This document shows, piece by piece, positions 8,007-16,945 of a DNA stretch of 64,000 nt. The notes below the pieces were generated by a model. The model made no database searches. It had not been told where the DNA came from and saw only the letters and a program-made list of their open reading frames with translations. Source of the DNA: Marinicella litoralis. Lineage in GTDB: Bacteria > Pseudomonadota > Gammaproteobacteria > Xanthomonadales > Marinicellaceae. Location: positions 61,769 to 125,768 of the forward strand of contig NZ_NIHB01000006.1 in the NCBI RefSeq assembly GCF_002591915.1, written 5' to 3'. Position numbers and translations under genes: made by a program. Each line of letters begins with the position of its first letter. Position 1 is the first letter of the stretch.

Positions 8007-9869
8007 ATGAACAAGTACAAAGGTCTTTTTATCAGTTTGCTGTTGCTGGCATTTCAAGTGCAAGCAAAAGAAAGGATTAAGCATTTTCACAGTCAAATTG
8101 AAGTCAAATCCAGTGGAGACATCTGGGTCACTGAAACCATTGCTGTTGAGGTCGAGCACGTCAACATCAAGCGTGGCATTTACCGTGATTTCCCAACTTT
8201 ATACAAAACCGCTTTATTGACCAAGTCTACCGTTGATTTTGCAGTGATTTCAGTCAGCAGAAATGGCCATGCTGAGCCCTTTCACAGAAATAAACTGAGC
8301 AATGGTGTGCGGCTTTATATTGGTGATCGAAACCGCATGGTTGAGCAAGGCGAACAGGTTTACACCATCAGTTACAAAACCAACAAACAAATAGCCTTTA
8401 TGGATGATTTTGATCGATTCGCATGGAACGTGACTGGCAATGATTGGCGTTTCAGCATGGATCGTGTCACTGCAGAGGTTCAATTGCCTGATGGCGTGTC
8501 AATGGCCATGGTAAACAGTGGTGTTTGGACTGGTTTTGCGGGTGAAACCAGTGCTGATTATTCAAGTGAAATCAATGGCAGTGTCATTAAAATTCAAAGC
8601 ACCCAGCCGCTTGAGCCTTACCAGGGGATGACTTTCAGTTTGGAAATTCCCAAAGGATTTATTGTCAATGATTCTAATTGGTTGATGGACTTTTTCAGTG
8701 ACAATTTAATGTGGGTTTTGATGGTTGTGGCATTGTTGTCATTGTTGATGTTTTATGTATTGGCGTGGCATCAAGTGGGCAGGGATCCAGAGGCTGGTGT
8801 CATCATTCCTTTGTTTTATCCGCCTAAGGACATATCTCCTGCTGCCATGCGGTATATTTTAGAAGAGGAAACTGGGCATAAAAATTTCACCGCAGCCATT
8901 ATCAATTTAGCCGTCAAAGGTTATGTGGAATTGAAAAAGAAAGGTTCTGGTTACGAAGTCACCAAACGACAAACCAGTGGTGAAAAATTAAAGCCCATGT
9001 CATCTGGTGAAAGCATCATCATGCGTCGATTATTTAAGTCCAGAAATCGTATTTCAATTGATAAAAAATACGATGCAAAAATCAAGACAGCAATTAACAA
9101 GGTGAACAGTCGAATAGAAACGGAATACAAGGCCAAATGCTTTAAAGACAATAAAATGTTGGGTTATTTTGGTATTGGTATCAGCGTATTGACCTTGCTG
9201 TTTCTGATGCTGCACTTGAATGTACTGAATGGCGAAATGTTTGGTGGCTTCGCGGTGCTTTTTGTTGTGGCTGGCTATGCAATATTTACCATTCATAAAT
9301 CATTCAAAGGAGCCATGGATTTGGGTCATTTGCTGTTTATTGGTGTCTTTGCCTTTTCACTGTTCAGGAACATGGGTTCTGAATTACCTATTGAGGTCAT
9401 ATTATTTGGTGTGTTTTTGATCTTGATTAACGGGCTCTTTATTTATTTACTTAAATCCCCAACACCTTTTGGTCGTGAAATGATGGACGACATTGAAGGG
9501 TTTAAATTGTATCTTTCTACAGCTGAACAACACCGATTAGACGTCATGCACCCGCCCGAAATGAGTCCAGACTTGTTTGAAGAATACTTGCCCTATGCCA
9601 TTGCTTTGGGAGTCGAAAATAAGTGGTCAGAACAGTTTGCCAATCACCTCAAGTCTGCTGGAATAGACCCCAATCATTCTGACTATCACCCGAATTGGTA
9701 TTCAGGTGGGCATTTTAACCTTTCTGGTTCTTCGGGTGGTTTCAGTGAAATCAGCCAAGGCATGGCCAGTACCATTTCATCGGCTTCAACCCCGCCCTCA
9801 TCATCAAGTGGCGGCGGCGGTGGTTTCTCTGGCGGAGGTGGCGGTGGTGGCGGCGGAGGTGGCTGGTAA
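8007..9869 (+). CDS. DUF2207 family membrane protein with glycine-rich tail
   Basis: A 620-residue membrane protein with a signal peptide (about residues 1-18), an extracytoplasmic beta-rich DUF2207 domain to about residue 215, a transmembrane segment near 230, a soluble stretch, two or more further membrane segments around 385-465, and a C-terminal region ending in a run of glycines and a final Trp. The Gly-rich end is typical of this family. It forms an operon with lemA. I chose ATG 8007 over TTG 8004. Biochemical function is unknown; a role in envelope homeostasis is only inferred. Confidence 0.88.
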   Translation: MNKYKGLFISLLLLAFQVQAKERIKHFHSQIEVKSSGDIWVTETIAVEVEHVNIKRGIYRDFPTLYKTALLTKSTVDFAVISVSRNGHAEPFHRNKLSNGVRLYIGDRNRMVEQGEQVYTISYKTNKQIAFMDDFDRFAWNVTGNDWRFSMDRVTAEVQLPDGVSMAMVNSGVWTGFAGETSADYSSEINGSVIKIQSTQPLEPYQGMTFSLEIPKGFIVNDSNWLMDFFSDNLMWVLMVVALLSLLMFYVLAWHQVGRDPEAGVIIPLFYPPKDISPAAMRYILEEETGHKNFTAAIINLAVKGYVELKKKGSGYEVTKRQTSGEKLKPMSSGESIIMRRLFKSRNRISIDKKYDAKIKTAINKVNSRIETEYKAKCFKDNKMLGYFGIGISVLTLLFLMLHLNVLNGEMFGGFAVLFVVAGYAIFTIHKSFKGAMDLGHLLFIGVFAFSLFRNMGSELPIEVILFGVFLILINGLFIYLLKSPTPFGREMMDDIEGFKLYLSTAEQHRLDVMHPPEMSPDLFEEYLPYAIALGVENKWSEQFANHLKSAGIDPNHSDYHPNWYSGGHFNLSGSSGGFSEISQGMASTISSASTPPSSSSGGGGGFSGGGGGGGGGGGW

Positions 9870-10004
9870 CATACCTACCGCTTTTCTGCCAAGTTGTTAA
9901 AGCAGGATCAATTTAATGCAGCTTACATAGAATTTCCGTTAGAGGTTGATGCTGAATTTAAGTTCAAAGGGCAGGTTAAAGTTGAAGTTGAGTGGCTGTG
10001 TTAG
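9870..10004 (+). pseudogene. Remnant of a DUF1905-like gene
   Basis: Directly after the DUF2207 stop, and in the same frame, 44 codons read HTYRFSAKLL, then a stretch containing AAYIEFPLEVDAEF and KGQVKVEVEW, ending at TAG 10002-10004. This resembles the N-terminal part of DUF1905 proteins, which usually begin with a tYrFsAkL strand and carry an AYIEFP strand followed by a KGQVKV strand. There is no start codon and the remaining half of the domain is absent, so it is best read as a decayed fragment. The frame breaks off inside the left arm of the inverted repeat at 9994-10040. The family call rests on memory of the motif, not on a search. Confidence 0.5.
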
Positions 10005-10040
10005 GTTTGATATATATTGTTTGAAGTAGTTAACACAGCC
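9994..10040. repeat. Perfect 10-base inverted repeat
   Basis: GGCTGTGTTA at 9994-10003 is the exact reverse complement of TAACACAGCC at 10031-10040, with a 27-base AT-rich loop. There is no T run behind it, so it is not a typical terminator. It sits at the break point of the DUF1905 remnant, about 100 bases before the antiporter gene. It could be an operator, the footprint of a mobile element, or chance. Confidence 0.5.
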
Positions 10041-10144
10041 GAATTTGAATCACTTAGAATAATTAATGGCATAATTCATCGTACCTGTGGTGCATGATGT
10101 TGATAAACTTTCAACCCGTACGATTCGAGGAGACCGGTACATAA

Positions 10145-11533
10145 ATGAAAATTAAGCAAACACATTTTTCCCATGCCTTGTTGGTTTTTGCTGGCTTGTT
10201 TGGATTGATTGCTGTTGGCATGTTTGCCCTGGGTCAAATGCTTCACATGGCTTTATTGGTGTCAGTGATATGGGTGGCCTTGAATGCCTGGTTATTGGGT
10301 TTTCAGTATGAAACCATCCGGGAAATGATGAGCAGCGCCATCAATCGGGCATTGCCGGCATTTTACATCTTCTTGTTGATAGGCTTGGTGATAGCCGCAT
10401 TGATGAAAAGTGGCACTGTCGCAACGTTGATCTACTATGGTTTGGATTGGCTGTCTCCTCAGTTATTTTTACCTGTGGGTTTTGTCTTGTGTGCCATGAT
10501 GTCATTGTTGACAGGGACATCTTGGGGCACAGTGGGAACCCTGGGAGTGGTTTTTATTGGCATAGGCACCGCCATGGAATTGCCTATGCATTGGGTTGCA
10601 GGAATGGTCATATCTGGCGCTACTTTTGGTGACAAAATGTCACCCATTTCAGACACCACCAACTTGGCTGCCATGAGTGCAGAAACTGATTTGTATGCTC
10701 ACATCAGATCTATGTTGATGACTACTGTGCCCACTTTTATTTTGGTGCTCGTTATTTTTGCTGTGGTGGGTCTGAATTTCGCTGCTGTTGATGGTTCTGA
10801 CAGTCAGGTTGAAAGCATTCAAATGGCATTGGCCAATACATTCAATTTAAACCCCTTACTGACGCTGTGGCCAGTGGTGGTGATGGCTGTGCTCAGTTAT
10901 AAAAAGTTTGCACCAGAGATCAGTATGACGGCTTGTGTTTTAACAGCTGCTTTGATTGCTTTGTTTATTCAAGGCGAATCCGTCACTGGATTAACCCATG
11001 CATTGTTTTCAAACAGCAAGGCCGATACAGGCATTGCCAGTATTGATGATCTTCTGGGTCGTGGTGGTTTGTACAGCATGGCATGGACTTTGTTGTTAGC
11101 CATTATTGCCATTGCTTTGGGTGGCATCTTGCAAGGTGCTGGTTTTGTGCATGCCCTTTTGGGTGGGTTGGTCAAACGGGTTAAATCCACTGGAAGTTTG
11201 ATTGCCACCACGATTGGCACTGGGTTTTTGACTGCAGCGGCACTCAGTGAAGCTTATATTGCTATTCTATTAAACAGTGAGCTGTACAAAAAAACATTCA
11301 AAGACCGTGGCATAGATGCATCGGTGTTGTCTCGATCGGTGGAAGAGGGTGTTACCTTATTGGTGGCCGTAATTCCATGGAGTGTGGCAGGTGCCTTCTA
11401 CTCTGCCACATTGGGAATTTCAGTGATTGAATATGCGCCCTTTGCTTTATTTAATTTATTGAATCCGATCATTGCCATTGTGTTGGCTTATTTAGGAGTC
11501 GCCATAATAAAGTCGAAGTCTCAACAGTCATAG
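10145..11533 (+). CDS. nhaC: Na+/H+ antiporter, NhaC family
   Basis: Secondary transporter in the inner membrane that probably exchanges sodium for protons. About eleven to twelve hydrophobic segments are present over 462 residues. The family signature GDKMSPISDTTNLA is seen near residue 165, and SLLTGTSWGTVGT just before it. Some NhaC relatives exchange malate/lactate or amino acids, so the substrate is inferred. The start follows a purine-rich CGAGGAG site. A small TGGC/GCCA hairpin with a T run (11561-11579) lies between it and the convergent tesB. Confidence 0.87.
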   Translation: MKIKQTHFSHALLVFAGLFGLIAVGMFALGQMLHMALLVSVIWVALNAWLLGFQYETIREMMSSAINRALPAFYIFLLIGLVIAALMKSGTVATLIYYGLDWLSPQLFLPVGFVLCAMMSLLTGTSWGTVGTLGVVFIGIGTAMELPMHWVAGMVISGATFGDKMSPISDTTNLAAMSAETDLYAHIRSMLMTTVPTFILVLVIFAVVGLNFAAVDGSDSQVESIQMALANTFNLNPLLTLWPVVVMAVLSYKKFAPEISMTACVLTAALIALFIQGESVTGLTHALFSNSKADTGIASIDDLLGRGGLYSMAWTLLLAIIAIALGGILQGAGFVHALLGGLVKRVKSTGSLIATTIGTGFLTAAALSEAYIAILLNSELYKKTFKDRGIDASVLSRSVEEGVTLLVAVIPWSVAGAFYSATLGISVIEYAPFALFNLLNPIIAIVLAYLGVAIIKSKSQQS

Positions 11534-11588
11534 CTTGCTAGTTAAGCTGATACTGTTTGTTGGCTGATGCCAGTTTTTTATTCTGATT

Positions 11589-12452
11589 TTATTCCGGCTT
11601 GTCCCACATGCGCATCAAACCTTGTTGTGCAGTTGATGCCACTAAATTTCCCTTGATGTCAAACACATGGCCAGTGGCAAATCCCCTGGCTTCTGATGCA
11701 CTTGGACTGTCACAGTCATAAAGCAGCCAATCATCAATTTGAAAGGGGCGATGGAACCACATGGCGTGATCCAGGCTGGCAAATTGTAATTTAGGGTCTA
11801 AATAGGACACGCCGTGGGGTAAAGTTGCGGTAGAAACCAAATGAAAATCAGATACGAATGTCAGTAAAGTGCGATGCATCGATTGGTCTGCTTCTAATGG
11901 GTATCGGGCTTTGAACCAAATCCTTTTAATGGGTTCCTTGGGTTCACTGTCAAATGGATCCACATCATCAACAAAGCGAAACTCAAATGGACCTTGGGTG
12001 GTTAATGTTCTTCTCATCCTTGGAGACAGGTGCTTGATCTTGTCTCCTGGTATCAAAGTTTTTTCAGTCAACTCGTCTGGCAGAGGTACTTTAGGTATGG
12101 CTTTCTGGTGTTCCATGCCTTTTTCGAACTTTTGAAATGAACAAGCCAAAATCAATATGGGCTTTCCATTTTGTATGGCTGATACTCGGCGATTACTGAA
12201 AGTGCGTCCATCTCTGGCACGTTCCACTTGGTAAACCACAGGTTTGTTACAGTCGCCCTCTCGCAAAAAATAGGCATGCAGTGAATGAACCTGATGTTCT
12301 TCGGTGGTTAAGTAGGCTGCTTTGAGTGCTTGTGACAGGGCTTGACCGCCAAAGATTCGTCCGGTGCCTATGTCTAAGGATTGGCCGCGAAACAAGTTGA
12401 CTTCCAAGTGTTCAAGTTCAAAGTACTTTAATAATTTCTCTAATTCATTCAT
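11589..12452 (-). CDS. tesB: Acyl-CoA thioesterase II
   Basis: Cytoplasmic thioesterase that hydrolyses medium- and long-chain acyl-CoAs. It has the double hot-dog layout at the usual length of 287 residues. Family motifs visible include FRGQSLDIGTGRIFGGQALSQ near the N-terminus, the DGRTFSNRRV strand-helix, and LDHAMWFHRPF with DDWLLYD in the second half; the Asp of LDHAMW is the active-site position in the family. Its start overlaps the ampD stop by eight bases, so the two are co-transcribed. Confidence 0.93.
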   Translation of the reverse strand: MNELEKLLKYFELEHLEVNLFRGQSLDIGTGRIFGGQALSQALKAAYLTTEEHQVHSLHAYFLREGDCNKPVVYQVERARDGRTFSNRRVSAIQNGKPILILACSFQKFEKGMEHQKAIPKVPLPDELTEKTLIPGDKIKHLSPRMRRTLTTQGPFEFRFVDDVDPFDSEPKEPIKRIWFKARYPLEADQSMHRTLLTFVSDFHLVSTATLPHGVSYLDPKLQFASLDHAMWFHRPFQIDDWLLYDCDSPSASEARGFATGHVFDIKGNLVASTAQQGLMRMWDKPE

Positions 12453-13014
12453 ATTTTTGTGCGTTGCTGCCGATGTTAATCAGGCGTATATTTTTCATCA
12501 CCAAATCCCATGGAAACAAGGGACCTGGGTCTATTTTTCTTCTGATTTGCAACTGCGGATTGTCAGTTGCTGCTATCTTTGTTTGATCCAAATCTTCATG
12601 TCCAGCAATGTGTTTAAGTGATGGAATGGCAGCCTGAAGGTAATTGATTAATTTAATCAGGCTATCAATCAGTGCATCAGGGTAGGTCTCTTCAGGTGAC
12701 TGTTGGTTGCTGTCATGCCAATTGGGAAATCTGCCGGAATTAACCAATTCAATGCCAATGGATTGTTGGTTGTGACCTTTGACGTGGTGCGCGATTTTAT
12801 TGGGTTTAACCCACTCTTGAACACTGCCATCCCGGTCAATATAATAATGGCCTGAATTGCCGGTTCCACTTGAATAATGTATGACTTCACCGTAATGCCG
12901 GGCCATTGTTAAATCGGGTAATTCAGTACAGTGAATCACCAATAATTCTATTTGTGCCAATTCGCGACCTGATAATTTGGATTCGTATGGCAACGGTTGT
13001 TTTTGAATGTGCAA
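12445..13014 (-). CDS. ampD: 1,6-anhydro-N-acetylmuramyl-L-alanine amidase AmpD
   Basis: Zinc amidase that recycles peptidoglycan fragments in the cytoplasm by cutting anhydro-MurNAc from the stem peptide. Zinc ligands are recognisable in VIHCTE (His), IAGHEDLDQTK (His) and RKIDPGPLFPW (Asp). The protein is 189 residues, without a signal peptide, which favours AmpD over periplasmic Amidase_2 enzymes. No ampE neighbour is present and no ampC/ampR pair is seen in the window, so a recycling role is more likely than beta-lactamase control. Confidence 0.92.
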   Translation of the reverse strand: MHIQKQPLPYESKLSGRELAQIELLVIHCTELPDLTMARHYGEVIHYSSGTGNSGHYYIDRDGSVQEWVKPNKIAHHVKGHNQQSIGIELVNSGRFPNWHDSNQQSPEETYPDALIDSLIKLINYLQAAIPSLKHIAGHEDLDQTKIAATDNPQLQIRRKIDPGPLFPWDLVMKNIRLINIGSNAQKYE

Positions 13015-13220
13015 TTCGGCGCCTTAAAGTGAGATGAGGTCATCATAACAAATGAACCATTGTTTTTAAATCATTGGATCCATGCCCTGATTAAAATAAT
13101 TCCATAATCTTGTTCATATTCCTGCTGATTTTTATGGTTGATTTGGGTATACTTATATTCACTTAAAAACTCGTTATTTGGTTTGCAATCAGATGTTAAA
13201 CCCAGTAGAATCCGCCGGCT

Positions 13221-13730
13221 ATGGCTAAATCACTACCAGATTCAATAGATTTAAACTCAGCTGTGAGAAAAGAATGGCAGTTGAAAGGAGAGTTGTTGCT
13301 TTCAGATTTAGATCGAATGCCTGCAGAATTAATACATTCTACAGACGCATTGGTTAAATATGAAATCTTATTCAGACAAGCCAAGTGCGGTCTGGGTGAA
13401 GCTATCATCCGAATTGAGTCAAATTTAGAATTGATATGTCAAAGAAGTTTAGAAGCTTTCGAGTTTTCTTTACAAACCAATAATGTAATTGGGTTTATCA
13501 GTAAAATGGAAGATGAAGCTGAGTTAGCAGCTGATGTTTCTCCCTCTTGGGTTGAGGGCGTTCAGGTTGATCCGAAAGCATTGTTAGAAGATGAAATATT
13601 GTTGTTACTTCCAGACATTCCAGTGAAACCTGGTGCGGAATTAGACAGTCAGTATATGGCAGATCATGAAAACGAAACGGTAGAAGAGGAAACTGAAAAC
13701 CCTTTTGCTGTATTAAAAGATTTTAAGTAA
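13221..13730 (+). CDS. yceD: YceD family protein (DUF177)
   Basis: A 169-residue acidic protein of the YceD/DUF177 family, reported to affect 23S rRNA accumulation. The family Cys-containing segment is present in altered form (ELICQRSLEAFEF), and the C-terminus is acidic (DEILLLLPDIPVKPG is the conserved part). It is encoded immediately before rpmF, the usual place for this gene, and probably shares its promoter. It opens the long fatty-acid gene string. Confidence 0.88.
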   Translation: MAKSLPDSIDLNSAVRKEWQLKGELLLSDLDRMPAELIHSTDALVKYEILFRQAKCGLGEAIIRIESNLELICQRSLEAFEFSLQTNNVIGFISKMEDEAELAADVSPSWVEGVQVDPKALLEDEILLLLPDIPVKPGAELDSQYMADHENETVEEETENPFAVLKDFK

Positions 13731-13759
13731 AAGATTTAAAGTAATTTTGGAGAATCAAA

Positions 13760-13957
13760 ATGGCAGTACAAAAAAGCCGTGTCACACCTTCTAGAAGAGG
13801 TATGAGACGTGGACACGACAAATTAAAAGCAAGTACTTTATCAATTGAAGCTGAAACAGGTGAAACTCATTTACGTCACCACGTCAGCCCAGAAGGTTTC
13901 TACCGTGGTAAAGAAGTGATTCAGTTTGAAGACAAAGAAACTGACACAGAAGCATAA
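13760..13957 (+). CDS. rpmF: 50S ribosomal protein L32
   Basis: Small basic ribosomal protein of 65 residues. It begins [20 protein letters not shown], typical of L32, followed by the [16 protein letters not shown] segment. A good ribosome site (TTTGGAGAATC) precedes the ATG. A terminator-like hairpin follows at 14017-14050, before plsX. Confidence 0.97.
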   Translation: MAVQKSRVTPSRRGMRRGHDKLKASTLSIEAETGETHLRHHVSPEGFYRGKEVIQFEDKETDTEA

Positions 13958-14016
13958 AGTTCTGGTTCAGTAAACCGTTAAGGTTTGCTTAACTGTTGTA
14001 GAACAAGTTAATATGA

Positions 14017-14050
14017 ATGGGTAAAGATTTCTTTGCCCATTTTTATTTGT
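14017..14050 (+). terminator. Hairpin and T run between rpmF and plsX
   Basis: ATGGGTAAAGA at 14017-14027 pairs with TCTTTGCCCAT at 14030-14040 (one G-U pair), followed by a T-rich run to 14050. It looks like a rho-independent terminator, yet it ends only six bases before the plsX ATG. It may separate ribosomal-protein from lipid-gene expression with partial read-through. Confidence 0.7.
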
Positions 14051-14056
14051 AGCCTT

Positions 14057-15001
14057 ATGAATGATAAAAAACCTGTGATTGCAATTGATTTGATGGGTGG
14101 TGATGACGATCCCCTGTCGCGCTTGCGTGCCATTAAGTCGTTTTTACTGAAAGAAAAATCATTTAAGATCAATTTGTTTGTCAATCAAGATTTTTATAAA
14201 TACCAATCCAAGCACTTTGCCAATTTGCCTGCAAACATGGCAGTTATTCAATCTGAACATTCTATTTCAATGGATGAATCACCTTTGGTGGCTTTGCGTA
14301 AAAAACGCAACAGCAGCCTGTCAATGGCGATCAAGGCTGTGGCTGACAATCAAGCCGATGTGATATTGTCGGCGGGTAACAGCGGAGCTTTGGTGGCGTT
14401 TGCCAAGTATTGGCTGAAGCCCAATGCACCCATTGAACGTCCAGCGCTGGCCACAGTTTTACCTGGATTTCCTAAACCAACCTTGTTGTTAGACATCGGG
14501 GCAACATTAGAATACAGGGCCGAAGATTTATATGCTTTGGCTGAGCTTGGTGCCGAAATTGCGCCTCAATTATTGGCATGTGGCAACCATCCAGAAGTGG
14601 CCTTGTTAAATGTCGGTACTGAACACATCAAGGGACATGATACGGTACAACAGGCCGATCGATTGCTGCAAAATTCCGAGCTGAATTACCTGGGCTTCTG
14701 TGAAGGAACCCATTTGTTTAAAGGTTATGCTGATGTGATTTGTTGTGATGGCTTTGTCGGCAACATTGCATTAAAAGCCTGCGAGGGGTTGGCGCAACAG
14801 CTACAGCTAAAACAGCCCTTGAATTGGTGGCAGAAACTGTTCTGTCAATTTAATGATGTTAATTTTAATCCGGCCCAATATAATGGGGCATTGCTACTTG
14901 GTTTAGATGGCTTGGTTGTTAAAGCACATGGCAACAGTAATGAGTCAGACTTCCACCATGCATTAATCAGAACTGCTGAATACATCAAGAAAATTAATTA
15001 A
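14057..15001 (+). CDS. plsX: Phosphate acyltransferase PlsX
   Basis: Makes acyl-phosphate from acyl-ACP for phospholipid synthesis, acting at the membrane surface. The start IAIDLMGGDDDP is the PlsX N-terminus, and DVILSAGNSGALVA and CDGFVGNIALK are family motifs. It is 314 residues. I chose ATG 14057; a TTG at 14033 lies inside the terminator hairpin and adds a poor extension. At 314 residues it is somewhat short for the family (usually 330-350). Confidence 0.94.
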   Translation: MNDKKPVIAIDLMGGDDDPLSRLRAIKSFLLKEKSFKINLFVNQDFYKYQSKHFANLPANMAVIQSEHSISMDESPLVALRKKRNSSLSMAIKAVADNQADVILSAGNSGALVAFAKYWLKPNAPIERPALATVLPGFPKPTLLLDIGATLEYRAEDLYALAELGAEIAPQLLACGNHPEVALLNVGTEHIKGHDTVQQADRLLQNSELNYLGFCEGTHLFKGYADVICCDGFVGNIALKACEGLAQQLQLKQPLNWWQKLFCQFNDVNFNPAQYNGALLLGLDGLVVKAHGNSNESDFHHALIRTAEYIKKIN

Positions 15002-15021
15002 GTCGAAGGAAATACAAACAC

Positions 15022-15993
15022 ATGAGAATTTATTCAAGAATCACAGGCACAGGCAGTCATTTACCTGCAAAAATAATGACCAATGCCGATTTGGAAAAAA
15101 TTGTTGATACAGATGACCAATGGATTCAAGATCGAACTGGGATTAAACAAAGGCATGTCGCTGTAGAAGGTGAGACCACATCAACATTGGGTTTGGAGGC
15201 TGCAAAAAAGGCCCTTAAAGTGGCTGGTATAACCGCTGATGACATTGATTTATTGATTGTAGGTACCACCACGCCTGATTTGATTTTTCCCAGTACAGCT
15301 TGTTTGATTCAAAAGGGTTTGGGTTGCTCAGGCATCACTGCCATGGATGTCAATGCGGCTTGTAGTGGTTCGATTTATGCTTTAGGTGTGGCGGATAAAT
15401 TCATTCAGTCCGGCCAACACAAAAGGGCCTTGGTGATTGGCGCTGAAACATTGACCCGCATGGTTGATTGGACTGATCGCACGACTTGTGTACTGTTTGG
15501 AGATGGTGCCAGTGCCATTGTATTAGAGGCCAGCGAAGAGCCAGGTATCTTATCCACTCATTTACATGCTGATGGGATGAATGATCATTTGTTGAATGCC
15601 ACGGTAGGGGTTTCAACTGGATTGAAAAATGAACCCAATGGTGGTCTGAAAATACGCATGAAAGGCAGTGAAGTATTCAAAACGGCAGTGATGACTTTGG
15701 GGCGCATTGTTAAAGAAACTTTGAAAGCCAATGACATGAAAAAAACCGACATAGACTGGTTGATTCCGCATCAAGCCAATCTGAGGATAATCACTGCGAC
15801 GGCAAAGAAACTCAGCATGAGTATGGATCAAGTAATAGTTACTGTGGACAAACACGGTAATACTTCGGCCGCTTCGGTCGGTTTGGCATTGGATGAAGCC
15901 ATCAAAAGTGGAAAAGTGGCACGTGGAGACGTGTTGTTATTAGAGGCCTTTGGTGGTGGATTCACTTGGGGTTCTGCGCTCATTAAATACTGA
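15022..15993 (+). CDS. fabH: 3-oxoacyl-ACP synthase III (KAS III)
   Basis: Starts fatty-acid synthesis by condensing acetyl-CoA with malonyl-ACP. The catalytic triad is visible: Cys in NAACSGS, His in PHQANLRI, Asn in HGNTSAAS. Its 323 residues and the C-terminal AFGGGFTWGSALIKY are typical. It lies 20 bases after plsX and 18 before fabD in a clear operon. Confidence 0.97.
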   Translation: MRIYSRITGTGSHLPAKIMTNADLEKIVDTDDQWIQDRTGIKQRHVAVEGETTSTLGLEAAKKALKVAGITADDIDLLIVGTTTPDLIFPSTACLIQKGLGCSGITAMDVNAACSGSIYALGVADKFIQSGQHKRALVIGAETLTRMVDWTDRTTCVLFGDGASAIVLEASEEPGILSTHLHADGMNDHLLNATVGVSTGLKNEPNGGLKIRMKGSEVFKTAVMTLGRIVKETLKANDMKKTDIDWLIPHQANLRIITATAKKLSMSMDQVIVTVDKHGNTSAASVGLALDEAIKSGKVARGDVLLLEAFGGGFTWGSALIKY

Positions 15994-16011
15994 AATAACA
16001 TCAAATAAATA

Positions 16012-16944
16012 ATGAATAAAATAGCTTTCGTATTCCCAGGTCAGGGTTCGCAATCTGTTGGTATGCTTGACGGGTTAACCGAATACACTGAAATTATAGA
16101 TTGTTTTACAACAGCCAACGAGGTACTGGATGTTGACCTGTTGAAAATGGTCAATGAAGGGCCAGTCGATGAATTGAATCAAACCCAATGGACCCAGCCG
16201 GCATTGTTGGCGACTTCGGTAGGAATTTTTCGAGCCATTCGAGCCAGAAAAGAATTTGATATCAGTGTTTTGGCGGGTCATTCATTGGGTGAATATTCAG
16301 CCCTGGTTTGTGCGGGTTCTCTTTCTTTAGAAACTGCTTTGAAGTTGGTTCATAAACGTGGTTTGTATATGCAACAAGCCGTACCATCAGGCCAAGGCTC
16401 TATGGCAGCTGTTTTGGGTTTAGAGGCTGCTTTGGTTGAACAAGCCTGTCAGCAAGCTCAAGCTGAAATGTCCGGTAGTGTCAGTCCGGCCAATTATAAT
16501 TCGCCTGAACAAATAGTGATTGCTGGATCTGTTGCAGAAGTCACCAGAGCCAGCGAATTATGTGTGGCTGCTGGCGCCAAAAAAGTCATGCCTCTGGCTG
16601 TGAGTGTGCCTTCTCACTGCGCGTTGATGAAATCCGCTGCAGATCGCTTGGCTGTTGATCTTGAGGCCATTGAATTGACCCAGCCAGAGCTTCCAATCTT
16701 ACATAATGTTGATGTCAAGTCACACCAAGACCAGGCTGTGATAAAGCAGTTATTGGTACAACAGTTGTATTCACCTGTCAGGTGGACTCAGACCATGGAG
16801 GCGTTTCAAGCAATTGACATTGAAATGGTCGTTGAATGTGGGCCTGGAAAAGTCCTTTCTGGCTTGTTTAAGCGTTTTGATCGCAGTTTAAAAACAGTTC
16901 CTTTGCTGAATGCCAAAGGTATTGAATCAATCATCGAGGAATAA
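16012..16944 (+). CDS. fabD: Malonyl-CoA:ACP transacylase
   Basis: Loads malonyl groups on ACP. The nucleophile Ser is in AGHSLGEYSAL, and the N-terminal FPGQGSQ motif is present. The catalytic His is in PSHCALM. It is 310 residues, normal for the family, and is followed by fabG after one base. Confidence 0.97.
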   Translation: MNKIAFVFPGQGSQSVGMLDGLTEYTEIIDCFTTANEVLDVDLLKMVNEGPVDELNQTQWTQPALLATSVGIFRAIRARKEFDISVLAGHSLGEYSALVCAGSLSLETALKLVHKRGLYMQQAVPSGQGSMAAVLGLEAALVEQACQQAQAEMSGSVSPANYNSPEQIVIAGSVAEVTRASELCVAAGAKKVMPLAVSVPSHCALMKSAADRLAVDLEAIELTQPELPILHNVDVKSHQDQAVIKQLLVQQLYSPVRWTQTMEAFQAIDIEMVVECGPGKVLSGLFKRFDRSLKTVPLLNAKGIESIIEE

Positions 16945-16945
16945 C

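Noticed and set aside
14033..14056. TTG start for plsX
   Set aside because: It lies within the terminator hairpin and the added residues do not fit the family; ATG 14057 fits.
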